Origin: Singulisphaera sp. GP187
GTDB taxonomy: Bacteria > Pseudomonadota > Gammaproteobacteria > Burkholderiales > Burkholderiaceae_C
Reading direction: 5' to 3'
DNA: 7,009 nucleotides
NCBI GenBank assembly: GCA_943327965.2
Contig: CALPYQ020000088.1
Coordinates: 1-7,009, forward strand
Position 1 is the first letter of the stretch, and each line of letters opens with the position of its first letter. Positions 1 through 5,654 of the stretch are shown here, piece by piece. Made by a program: the position numbers and the translations under genes. Under the pieces are notes generated by a model, which did no database searches, was not told the DNA's origin, and saw only the letters and a program-made list of their open reading frames with translations.

Positions 1-491
1 AAACCCCAGACAGGAAAATTGAACGCATTGATGTGCACGGCAACGCCGCCACGGGGCACCAAAATATGGGTGCCTGCAAAGGTGTTCTTTTTTCCTAAAG
101 ATGCAACAGGCCCTTCATGAATCAAATTGCCACTGGGCAATTCACTGGCGGCCATGCCTGCATAGGCAAACAAAGTGCCCGTACCCCCTTCAATGTCAAC
201 CCAAGAATCTAAGCGCGTTGCGCCTGTGTGCGCAGAAATTGCATAGAGTTCTTCTTTGCGCTCGCCCAAGTATTTGGCCAACGCGCGCAAAGCTGCACCA
301 CGTTGTTGAAAGTCCATGGCCAACATGCTCTGTAGGCCTGTTATACGGCCGTATTCAAGGGCTTCGGCAAAGTCGAGGCTCTCGGCATGTGCAAAGGCGA
401 CTTCCTTGCCATTGATTGCACTGTGGAGGGCTTGGGCGGCTTGTTGGCCGACCCAGCGGCCAGCGACAAAACTTTGTAGAACGGTGGTCAT
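1..491 (-). CDS. paaZ: PaaZ, phenylacetate-degradation bifunctional protein, N-terminal part (3' end outside window)
   Basis: The first 163 residues of a reading frame that leaves the window at position 1. PaaZ hydrolytically opens the oxepin-CoA ring (C-terminal MaoC-like hydratase domain) and oxidises the resulting semialdehyde (N-terminal aldehyde dehydrogenase domain) in cytoplasmic phenylacetyl-CoA catabolism. Residues 83-103 contain YAISAHTGATRLDSW followed by VDIEGG, and residues 151-160 read AVHINAFNFP. These closely resemble remembered E. coli PaaZ, where the stretch reads YALSAQTGATRADSW and then VDIEGG; the related BoxD semialdehyde dehydrogenase differs in this part. The ATG at 491 gives the expected N-terminus (FVAGRW near residue 8) and no alternative start lies in frame upstream before the leader. 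Its Shine-Dalgarno is weak (AGGG, about 10 nt away). The catalytic Cys/Glu and the MaoC domain lie outside the window, so bifunctionality cannot be confirmed. It is divergent from soxX. Confidence 0.92.
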   Translation of the reverse strand, partial: MTTVLQSFVAGRWVGQQAAQALHSAINGKEVAFAHAESLDFAEALEYGRITGLQSMLAMDFQQRGAALRALAKYLGERKEELYAISAHTGATRLDSWVDIEGGTGTLFAYAGMAASELPSGNLIHEGPVASLGKKNTFAGTHILVPRGGVAVHINAFNFPVWG

Positions 492-538
492 TTGATTGAG
501 ACCCTGGCGGGCCTGAGAGCGCTTGAAAAAGAGCAGCC

Positions 539-643
539 TTAATTCCACTTTAGAATTAACCGACCGCTCGGACTGGAAATATTATGCATGTTTCTCAGTT
601 TTAAAGCGACCCCCAGTTCTACGGGATAACCCTTATTCCTCAT
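539..643 (-). CDS. Possible 34-residue small ORF with a near-perfect Shine-Dalgarno
   Basis: On the minus strand, GGAGGTGAT (655-647) lies 7 nt (from the end of GGAGG) before an ATG at 643, opening a 34-codon frame that ends with TAA at 541-539, 47 nt before paaZ. The peptide is basic (it begins MRNKGYPVELG) and has no signal peptide or family I recognise. The ribosome-binding site is the best in the window. However, the frame runs across the predicted paaZ -10 and palindrome, so a transcript from that promoter would not include its start. It may be fortuitous, a leader peptide read from a promoter inside soxX antisense, or a relic. Confidence 0.15.
   Translation of the reverse strand: MRNKGYPVELGVALKLRNMHNISSPSGRLILKWN
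560..571. promoter_or_regulatory. Imperfect palindrome, candidate operator (PaaR-like?)
   Basis: CCGACCGCTCGG is a 12-bp inverted repeat with five of six base pairs matching about its centre (mismatch 564/567), flanked on the left by AA. It sits where a repressor would block both divergent promoters. Betaproteobacterial phenylacetate genes are known to be controlled by a TetR-family regulator (PaaR) through a conserved inverted repeat; I remember such a repeat as ACCGACCGGTCGGT-like but cannot verify this. Assigning the site to PaaR is therefore inference; a Sox regulator is also possible. Confidence 0.35.
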
Positions 644-673
644 GAAATCACCTCCAAAGTCAGGGATGACACA

Positions 674-1063
674 ATGAAGCCCATGCATTGGCTTCTGATG
701 ACACTGTTTCTCTGCCTTGGGCCACTTAGCGCTTTTGCGCAAGCAAATCGCTCAGTCCAAGAAGGCTTTGAGATCATGACCCAAAAACAACTGGGCAATT
801 GCGTTGCGTGTCACGAATTGCCTGGCCTGCAGGGAAGTACGAGCACTTTTGGCCCCTCCCTGAAAGGTGTGGGAGCAAGGCTCTCGCGTGAATCTCTCAA
901 ACAGTGGGTGAAAGATGCCCGAACCATTCAACCGAACACCCTCATGCCGCCCTTTGGCAACTCAGAGGGCTTGCACAAATTGTCTGACAAACGGCCTTTG
1001 TTGACCGAGGTACAAATTGAAAAAGTGGTCGATACCCTAATGACTTGGCAAGCAAGGCCATGA
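674..1063 (+). CDS. soxX: SoxX, monoheme cytochrome c subunit of the SoxAX complex
   Basis: Encodes 129 residues, normal for SoxX. Residues 1-22 form a signal peptide (basic/hydrophobic start, cleavage probable after AFA at 22), so the protein is periplasmic. The single haem site is C43-V-A-C46-H47. The motif GPSLKGVGARL (60-70) and Met91 in LMPPFG match the SoxX pattern, where Met is the distal haem ligand. LTEVQIEKVV near the C-terminus is also typical. SoxX pairs with SoxA and accepts the electrons released when thiosulfate is joined to the SoxYZ carrier, then passes them to small cytochromes. The ATG at 674 has AGGG (662-665) 8 nt upstream. The stop codon overlaps the soxA start as ATGA, implying translational coupling. 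soxYZ, soxB and soxCD are not in the window. Confidence 0.92.
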   Translation: MKPMHWLLMTLFLCLGPLSAFAQANRSVQEGFEIMTQKQLGNCVACHELPGLQGSTSTFGPSLKGVGARLSRESLKQWVKDARTIQPNTLMPPFGNSEGLHKLSDKRPLLTEVQIEKVVDTLMTWQARP

Positions 1064-1854
1064 CGCAAACCACGCTTCGATGGGTCTCTTGTGTTTGCTT
1101 GTGGATGGCCGTACTTCTGCCTCTCAACAGCAACGCCAATGAACGCCCCCCTGTTCAAGCCCAGAGCGGCAATGCTTTTTTAAGCGCGTCCATGCTGGCC
1201 ATGCAAAACGACCCCATGGCCAATCCGATTAGCCTATGGTTAGACAAAGGCAAAGCCTTATGGACGGGCACTGAGTCGAAGTCGTCTTGCGCCCAGTGTC
1301 ATGGCCCCGTAGAAAACAACAAGACATTGGCAAATCAATTTCCAAAATGGTCTTCCAAATTAAAGAAACTGATCAATCTTGAAGATCAAATTGTGCAATG
1401 TGCCGAAAGAACTTCTCAAGCTCGCAAAAATTTAGAAGACCCCGATGTGCTCGCCTTGAGTGCCCTCTTACATCAGCAAAGTAAAAACCAAACGATCTTG
1501 CTCAGGCCCAACACCCAGCACAAGGAAGAATGGCAAAAGCAGCTTAACGCCGGTGCAGAACTGTTTATTCAACGCATGGGTCGAATGAATTTGGCTTGCA
1601 CGCATTGCCACGATCAGAACATTGGCAAAAGAATGCAGGCAGACCTGATTTCACCAGGCCATCCCACTGGCTTTCCCATCTTCAAAATGAGTTGGCAAAG
1701 CATGGGCAGCATTGATCGACGGATTCGTGCTTGTTACTCAGGTGTTCAAGCGGATATACCGCAGCCCGGTAGTCAAGAGCTGCGGCAGCTTGAGCTGTTT
1801 CTCAAAATGCGCGCAGAAGGTTTGGCCATGGATGGGCCGTCATTAAGGCGATAG
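1060..1854 (+). CDS. soxA: SoxA, diheme cytochrome c subunit of the SoxAX complex
   Basis: Encodes 264 residues, the usual SoxA size. A signal peptide spans about residues 1-26 (hydrophobic core CVCLWMAVLL, likely cleavage after SNA). The two haem sites are C77-A-Q-C80-H81 and C180-T-H-C183-H184. Cys114 in the segment NLEDQIVQC matches the cysteine seen in diheme SoxA, and Cys225 in RIRACYSG matches the cysteine that ligates the active-site haem and carries the persulfide. Arg221 lies four residues before it, as in the known active site. SoxAX catalyses oxidative coupling of thiosulfate to the SoxYZ carrier in the periplasm. All catalytic residues I can identify are intact, so the gene looks functional. 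The start at 1060 (ATGA overlap with soxX) is preferred to the in-frame TTG at 1045. The downstream neighbour converges from the minus strand, so soxA is the last gene of this unit. Confidence 0.95.
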   Translation: MTQTTLRWVSCVCLWMAVLLPLNSNANERPPVQAQSGNAFLSASMLAMQNDPMANPISLWLDKGKALWTGTESKSSCAQCHGPVENNKTLANQFPKWSSKLKKLINLEDQIVQCAERTSQARKNLEDPDVLALSALLHQQSKNQTILLRPNTQHKEEWQKQLNAGAELFIQRMGRMNLACTHCHDQNIGKRMQADLISPGHPTGFPIFKMSWQSMGSIDRRIRACYSGVQADIPQPGSQELRQLELFLKMRAEGLAMDGPSLRR

Positions 1855-1903
1855 CGCAGGCCAAGGCCTTGGTGCTTCTTAGCGTTAGAAAAGCATTTTG
1901 AGA
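1855..1903. repeat. Convergent soxA/AKR gap with perfect palindrome CCAAGGCCTTGG (1861-1872)
   Basis: The 49-bp space between two converging genes contains a perfect 12-bp palindrome. As RNA it would only form a 4-5 bp stem with a GGCC loop, and no U-tract follows on either strand. A second weak hairpin (GCTTCT...AAAAGC, 1874-1894) is stronger on the minus strand through a G-U pair. Neither is a convincing intrinsic terminator. The palindrome may be a weak bidirectional terminator element, a protein site, or chance. Confidence 0.3.
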
Positions 1904-2905
1904 TTAGAAAAATTCTGTATCCACTTCAGAGTTGGCCAGTTCGTTGTATCGATTGCCCACCACTGTTTTTTCATTGATCAATTGGTCAAGTTGTTGAATC
2001 AATTCTTGGCTCAACTTGATATCGACAGCGCCCAAATCGTCCATTAAATGTTCCACGCTGGTGGTACCAGGAATGGGAATGATATTGGGGTCTTTGTGGA
2101 GCAACCAAGCCAACGCCAATTGCGCCGGTGAACATTCGGCTTGTTGGGCCAATTGTTGAAAGGGCGCCAACAATTTCAAATTGGCTGCGTAGTTTTCAGG
2201 TTCAAAACGCGGCATGGACTTTCGAATGTCTTTGGCATCGAAAGATTGCAGATTCAAGGGACCACACAAGAAGCCACGCGCGACAGGACTGAAGGCCACA
2301 AAGGCCACGCCCAACTCTTGACAAGCTTTTAAAACTGCAATTTCGGGGTTACGGGTCCACAATGAATATTCAGTTTGAACAGCTGCAATGGGATGCACAG
2401 AGTGGGCTTTGCGCAAGCTTGTTGCAGAGACCTCGGACAAACCAATGGTTTGAATTTTGCCCTGACGAACCAAATCGCTTAATGCGCCTACGCTGTCTTC
2501 AATGGGAACTTTTTTGTCCCAGCGGTGCAAATAATAAAGATCGATGACATCGGTTTGCAGGCGCTTCAAAGCAGCTTCGCAAGTGCTTCGAATGGTTTCG
2601 GGGCGTCCGTCAATGACACGCACCAACTTGCCGTCGCCTTTGACATCAACGCCCGTCATGCCGCACTTGCTGGCCAATGTGAATTTTTGGCGATGCTTTT
2701 TGAGAACATTTCCAACCAAAGTTTCGTTGGTGCCAAATCCGTACAAGGCTGCAGTGTCAAAAAACGTCACACCCTGATCTAATGCGGTGAGGAGAACTCT
2801 TTCTGCCTGCTCGGCAGAAACAGGTGCGCCATAGGCATGACTGAGGTTCATACAACCCAAGCCAATTTCACTGACTTGGAACGGGCCTAGTTTTCTATTT
2901 TTCAT
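1904..2905 (-). CDS. Aldo/keto reductase
   Basis: A 333-residue NAD(P)H-dependent aldo/keto reductase with a complete (beta/alpha)8 barrel. The catalytic tetrad is visible: Asp50 and Tyr55 (DTAALYG), Lys80 (ASKCG) and His127 (YYLHRWD). GLSEVS (about 175-180), the AFSPVARGFLCG stretch and IPIPGTT (cofactor phosphate-binding region) follow the order expected in AKR families resembling YakC/IolS-type enzymes. The start at 2905 is chosen because the GAGG (6 nt upstream) precedes it and the KLGPFQVSEIGLGCMNL beginning is the family N-terminus; the frame stays open to 3088 only through the preceding gene. It is the last gene of the minus-strand operon, 16 nt after the quiC homologue. The substrate is unknown; reduction or oxidation of a hydroaromatic or side-product carbonyl is inference from the neighbours only. 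Confidence 0.93.
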   Translation of the reverse strand: MKNRKLGPFQVSEIGLGCMNLSHAYGAPVSAEQAERVLLTALDQGVTFFDTAALYGFGTNETLVGNVLKKHRQKFTLASKCGMTGVDVKGDGKLVRVIDGRPETIRSTCEAALKRLQTDVIDLYYLHRWDKKVPIEDSVGALSDLVRQGKIQTIGLSEVSATSLRKAHSVHPIAAVQTEYSLWTRNPEIAVLKACQELGVAFVAFSPVARGFLCGPLNLQSFDAKDIRKSMPRFEPENYAANLKLLAPFQQLAQQAECSPAQLALAWLLHKDPNIIPIPGTTSVEHLMDDLGAVDIKLSQELIQQLDQLINEKTVVGNRYNELANSEVDTEFF

Positions 2906-2921
2906 GCACAGCCTCTGATGG

Positions 2922-3806
2922 TTAATTGCGAACTTCTTGCGTCCATTTTGGCAGAGGCGCAGAACGATGCAAGACATCTTGATGCAACCAGGTTGCGCTC
3001 TTGCGCGCACGCTCGGCCACTGTCTCCAAGGGGAGTTGCTGATAATCGTCGTTAAAGACTTCAAAGCTGTAGTCACCCCGATAGCCAATACGTTCCAAGC
3101 GCAGGACCAAATCGGCCAATTGTTCGCTGTGGACGCCCTCCCCTGGAAAGACTCGAAAAGTTCGGGCGGTGGTCATGCGCTCTTCGAAGGTGGGCGTTTC
3201 GTGCCACATGAAATCTGACAGTTGCGCTAAAAAAATGCGATCGGCATCAATGTCTTCAATGTCGTCCAATGAGGAATTGGCCGCAAAAATATGAAAGGAG
3301 TCGATGCCAATGCCTAAATTGGGACAGTCTGCTCGACAGACCACATCCCAAGCTGTGGTGAACTCATTGACCGTTCGACCCCATGAAAGACCTTCATAGG
3401 CCACCTTGATGCCCAAAGGGATGGCCATCATGGCCAGCTTTTTGAGGTCCTTGGCAATCAGGTTCAAATCATCTGTGGCGTGGCGCGAAGTTGAGGAGCA
3501 AGCCAGCAAAACTTTGCTGCCTGTGGCCGCACACATTTCCAACATCGATTTGGCAATGTCGACTTTGTAGTTGTGTAAGTGTCCAGACAAGCCTTCAAAG
3601 TCTCTTAAGACTTGAAAGCCAGTGGGCCGAAGTCCACTTTCTTGGACCGCCTTGACAGCCGCTTTCACACCCCCCGGATGACCCACCAAATCGCGTGCCA
3701 TTAACATCACTTGAGAAAAACCAGCGCCTTTCATGGCCTCCAGTTTGGCCTCTAGCGGCCCGGCCATTGTGATGGTGTCCATGCCATAACCGTCGAGTAA
3801 GTTCAT
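2922..3806 (-). CDS. quiC: QuiC-type 3-dehydroshikimate dehydratase, TIM-barrel protein
   Basis: A 294-residue sugar-phosphate isomerase/epimerase-fold (AP endonuclease 2) protein. It resembles the N-terminal domain of Pseudomonas QuiC, which converts 3-dehydroshikimate to protocatechuate with a divalent metal. Shared elements are RDFEG, YEGLSWGR-VNE, DSFHI, FLAQLSD, FRVFPGEG and SFEVFND. Candidate metal ligands, numbered from 3812, are Glu140, Asp171, Gln197 and Glu251, with His174 next to Asp171; the Glu-Asp-Gln spacing matches what I recall for QuiC1. No C-terminal HPPD-like domain is fused; a separate HPPD-like gene precedes it. Met at 3806 is preferred as start because AAGGA (3816-3812) lies 5 nt before it, while the ATG at 3812 would have no room for a ribosome-binding site. 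The protein is cytoplasmic and probably feeds the protocatechuate branch of the beta-ketoadipate pathway. Related barrels with other substrates (e.g. inosose dehydratases) are the main alternative. Confidence 0.85.
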   Translation of the reverse strand: MNLLDGYGMDTITMAGPLEAKLEAMKGAGFSQVMLMARDLVGHPGGVKAAVKAVQESGLRPTGFQVLRDFEGLSGHLHNYKVDIAKSMLEMCAATGSKVLLACSSTSRHATDDLNLIAKDLKKLAMMAIPLGIKVAYEGLSWGRTVNEFTTAWDVVCRADCPNLGIGIDSFHIFAANSSLDDIEDIDADRIFLAQLSDFMWHETPTFEERMTTARTFRVFPGEGVHSEQLADLVLRLERIGYRGDYSFEVFNDDYQQLPLETVAERARKSATWLHQDVLHRSAPLPKWTQEVRN

Positions 3807-3811
3807 GGCCA

Positions 3812-3816
3812 TCCTT
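3812..3816 (-). promoter_or_regulatory. Ribosome-binding site AAGGA that sets the quiC start
   Basis: The Shine-Dalgarno overlaps the TAA stop of the upstream VOC gene (TAAGGA) and is 5 nt from the ATG at 3806. It directly abuts and overlaps the alternative ATG at 3812. This favours the shorter protein and suggests re-initiation coupled to the upstream gene. Confidence 0.6.
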
Positions 3817-4696
3817 AAGCGTTTTGATGAACCAACTCGAAGGAGACCGAGCCTAATGCACTGCGCGTCAAAGCGCCACGGTCCTCGGGGTGCAACTCTT
3901 TGGATTCGACAAACTCTACGCCATTGGCTTTAAGGGTTTGAACCGCCTTGGCCACGTCTTGAACGCCAAAACCAATTCGCTTGAGCGACTCGGGTGATTC
4001 GTCGCCCTCCATCCAAGGATCTGGCTCAATCAATTGCCACAAAAATTTGCCGCAAGGGCTCTTCATCAACTTGCCCTTGGGCAAGATACCAAAGCGTTCT
4101 TCATCGGGAATGACACTGAAGTCAAACATGTGTTCGTAGTAGGCCATCCAGTCTTCGCTTCTGGCGCTGCCAATGTATTGGACCAGTCCAAAATAGCTCA
4201 TGCCTTCAACAGGCGCCGGGTGTTGATCGACTGTAGGGATGGGTTTAAAGTCGATATCGTAGATTGAAAATTCTTGCCAACGATCGACAAAATAGTAACG
4301 GGTGCCACCTGGGCCGTGAATGGCTGGAATGTGCAATTCCATGGCCTGCGCATGGCTGGTCACTGTCCACGCACCCAAATCGATGCAGCGGGTATGTGCC
4401 TTCAGGGCATCCTGCACACGAAACGCCACCGCCGCAATTTCGGCTTGACCATCTGCGGTGGCAGCCACACGCGCATCATCGGGGTTGGCATTGACCACCA
4501 AGTTCATATCACCTTGACGGTACAGCGTTACTTCGCGAGAGCGATGACGGGCAATGGGTCGAAATCCCATGGACTCTAAAACTTGCCCCAAGGCCTGGGG
4601 CCGATTGGTCGCATATTCAATGAACTCAATGCCTTGAATGCCCAGACGGTTGGGCATTTCAGGAACAGCTTCTCGATTCACAGCATGCAGATTCAT
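3815..4696 (-). CDS. HPPD-like VOC protein, probably without dioxygenase metal site
   Basis: A 293-residue two-domain vicinal-oxygen-chelate protein of the 4-hydroxyphenylpyruvate dioxygenase (HPPD) family. Domain 1 (about 20-155) holds GIEFIEYA, HRSREVTLYRQGD, AFRVQDA and the HPPD hallmark YYFVDRW. Domain 2 (about 165-290) holds WMAYYEHMFDF, LMKSPCGK and SFELV. In active HPPD iron is bound by two His and one Glu. Here the first His region reads YFGLVQY with no His, the second has Arg240 in LKRIGFG where HIA is expected, and only Glu287 remains. It also ends right after this Glu and lacks the HPPD C-terminal helix. It is therefore unlikely to be a working HPPD. A HPPD-like domain is fused to the C-terminus of QuiC in Pseudomonas, so a supporting or binding role for the next gene is the best inference. 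The ATG at 4696 follows GGAG by 8 nt; the upstream in-frame extension lies inside the dehydrogenase gene. Confidence 0.85.
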   Translation of the reverse strand: MNLHAVNREAVPEMPNRLGIQGIEFIEYATNRPQALGQVLESMGFRPIARHRSREVTLYRQGDMNLVVNANPDDARVAATADGQAEIAAVAFRVQDALKAHTRCIDLGAWTVTSHAQAMELHIPAIHGPGGTRYYFVDRWQEFSIYDIDFKPIPTVDQHPAPVEGMSYFGLVQYIGSARSEDWMAYYEHMFDFSVIPDEERFGILPKGKLMKSPCGKFLWQLIEPDPWMEGDESPESLKRIGFGVQDVAKAVQTLKANGVEFVESKELHPEDRGALTRSALGSVSFELVHQNA

Positions 4697-4716
4697 TTTG
4701 ATTACTCCAATCTCAA

Positions 4717-5553
4717 TTAAGCCATGCGGGCCACACTGCGAAGCACTTCTGCAGTGGTTGTTTTGAACCCGAAATACTCCAAATACGCAGGAATTTGCTC
4801 GAACAACATGTCTGAGCCGACTTGAACTTGGCAACCTCTTTGATGGGCTGCTTGTAAAAAGGCCGTCATTTCCTGGCGCATGACCACTTCGCCGACAAAC
4901 GTTTCTGGCGCAATGCGAGAAACATCCATGGGCAAAGGATCACCTTCGTTCATGCCCATGGGCGTCGCATTGACCACCAAATTGTGTCCGTCAGGGTCAC
5001 ATGATCCAACTTCAACTTTAATCTGGGGATACTCTGATTGCAAGCGCAGGGCCAAGCCCTCGCATGATGCCTTATTGACATCAAACAAGCTAATGGCCGC
5101 AATATTTTCAGCGGCCAATGATGCGGCAATGGCAGAGCCAACACCGCCGGTGCCGACCACCAGAACACGCTTCGACTTTAGATCAAAACCCTTGCGTTGA
5201 ACACCACGTACAAAACCAGCGCCATCGAACATATCGCCGACCAAACAGCCTTTCTCGTCTCGCTTGACTGCGTTACAAGCGCCCGCCACTCTGACAGTCT
5301 TGGTGACTTCGTCCAACAAATCGACCGTTGAAACTTTGTGCGGCATGGTAATGAGCGCACCCCGAATATTGGTCAGATTGAAAACAGACTTCAAAAACGC
5401 CGGGTAATGGGCCGCTTGGCAACCCATCGGAACCACGAGCGCATTGATGCCTTCTTTTTCAAAATAGGGGTTGTAAATCAGTGGCGACTTGAAACTGTGC
5501 GTTGGGTAGCCAATGTGGGCAATCAACTCGGTATGGCCATCAATGTTCATCAT
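4717..5553 (-). CDS. aroE: Shikimate dehydrogenase family protein, probably catabolic and NAD-preferring
   Basis: A 278-residue AroE-family enzyme, the usual length, interconverting shikimate and 3-dehydroshikimate. The substrate-binding lobe has GYPTHSFKSP (Ser20, Ser23), MPHK with catalytic Lys73, GACNAV with Asn94, and FDGAGF with Asp110. The Rossmann lobe has GTGGVGSA (134-141), VNATPMGM, and near the end GSDMLFEQ. At the end of the second beta strand (LFDVN) Asp158 replaces the NRT-type basic motif that grips NADP in biosynthetic AroE, so NAD and the oxidative direction are likely. Together with the quiC homologue 0.9 kb downstream and the TRAP genes upstream, this points to shikimate/quinate catabolism rather than biosynthesis; aroE here is a family symbol. 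Start: ATG at 5553, directly followed by another ATG at 5550; stops block longer options. No good Shine-Dalgarno is present: the only GGAG (5577-5574) lies 20 nt upstream inside the terminator hairpin. Confidence 0.87.
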   Translation of the reverse strand: MMNIDGHTELIAHIGYPTHSFKSPLIYNPYFEKEGINALVVPMGCQAAHYPAFLKSVFNLTNIRGALITMPHKVSTVDLLDEVTKTVRVAGACNAVKRDEKGCLVGDMFDGAGFVRGVQRKGFDLKSKRVLVVGTGGVGSAIAASLAAENIAAISLFDVNKASCEGLALRLQSEYPQIKVEVGSCDPDGHNLVVNATPMGMNEGDPLPMDVSRIAPETFVGEVVMRQEMTAFLQAAHQRGCQVQVGSDMLFEQIPAYLEYFGFKTTTAEVLRSVARMA

Positions 5554-5560
5554 AAATGTA

Positions 5561-5598
5561 TAAAAAAGCGAAGCTCCAAGAAAATCTTAAAGCTTCGC
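5561..5598 (-). terminator. Intrinsic terminator/attenuator between dctP and aroE
   Basis: On the minus strand GCGAAGCT (5598-5591) pairs perfectly with AGCTTCGC (5575-5568), followed immediately by TTTTTT (5567-5562). Inside the loop AAGA/TCTT add four more pairs across a 2x2 internal loop, leaving a 3-nt loop. This is a classic Rho-independent terminator for transcription leaving dctP. The U-tract ends 8 nt upstream of the aroE start, so it must be leaky or regulated if the downstream genes are expressed from the same transcript. Confidence 0.85.
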
Positions 5599-5610
5599 AA
5601 TTGAACTTAA

Positions 5611-5643
5611 CACTGTTCATTCAGGTCAAGTTGAAGAACAGTG
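5611..5643 (-). repeat. Stem-loop directly after dctP (inverted repeat CACTGTTC/GAACAGTG)
   Basis: An 8-bp perfect inverted repeat (5611-5618 with 5636-5643) extended by TTCA/TGAA (5620-5623 with 5632-5635) across a single bulged base; the loop is 8 nt. It starts 11 bp beyond the dctP stop and is not followed by a U-tract. This position fits a 3'-end stabilising hairpin for the binding-protein mRNA. The terminator hairpin follows 12 nt later. Confidence 0.7.
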
Positions 5644-5654
5644 AGAGACTCAAA

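Larger units (their letters stand above)
492..673. promoter_or_regulatory. Divergent paaZ/soxX intergenic regulatory region
   Basis: This 182-bp gap between paaZ (minus) and soxX (plus) must hold the promoters for both. On the plus strand TTAACC (556-561) and TATTAT (580-585) are 18 bp apart, a plausible sigma70 promoter that would start soxX transcription near 592. On the minus strand CATAAT (586-581) is a good -10 for paaZ, but I find no convincing -35 upstream of it. The two -10 elements overlap. An imperfect palindrome at 560-571 lies between the plus-strand -35 and -10 and just downstream of the minus-strand -10. Promoter positions are predictions from matching consensus by eye. Confidence 0.4.

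Noticed and set aside
101..415. 104-codon plus-strand open frame
   Set aside because: It is antisense to paaZ, whose minus-strand translation matches a known family; the plus-strand peptide is rich in Cys, His and Arg with no family features.
642..677. 11-codon plus-strand mini-ORF overlapping the soxX start as ATGA
   Set aside because: No Shine-Dalgarno precedes its ATG and so short a frame arises easily by chance.
1045..1059. TTG start for SoxA five codons upstream
   Set aside because: The ATG at 1060 makes the common 4-bp ATGA overlap with soxX and needs no rare start codon.
1861..1872. CCAAGGCCTTGG as a bidirectional intrinsic terminator
   Set aside because: The palindrome leaves only a 4-5 bp stem with loop and neither strand has a following U-tract; kept only as a palindrome.
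2906..3088. N-terminal extension of the aldo/keto reductase to a 394-residue protein
   Set aside because: The extra 61 residues overlap the end of the quiC homologue in another frame and resemble no reductase N-terminus; ATG at 2905 has a good ribosome-binding site.
4697..4834. N-terminal extension of the HPPD-like protein
   Set aside because: The extension overlaps the 3' end of the dehydrogenase gene and is rich in Cys and Arg; the ATG at 4696 has GGAG at proper distance.
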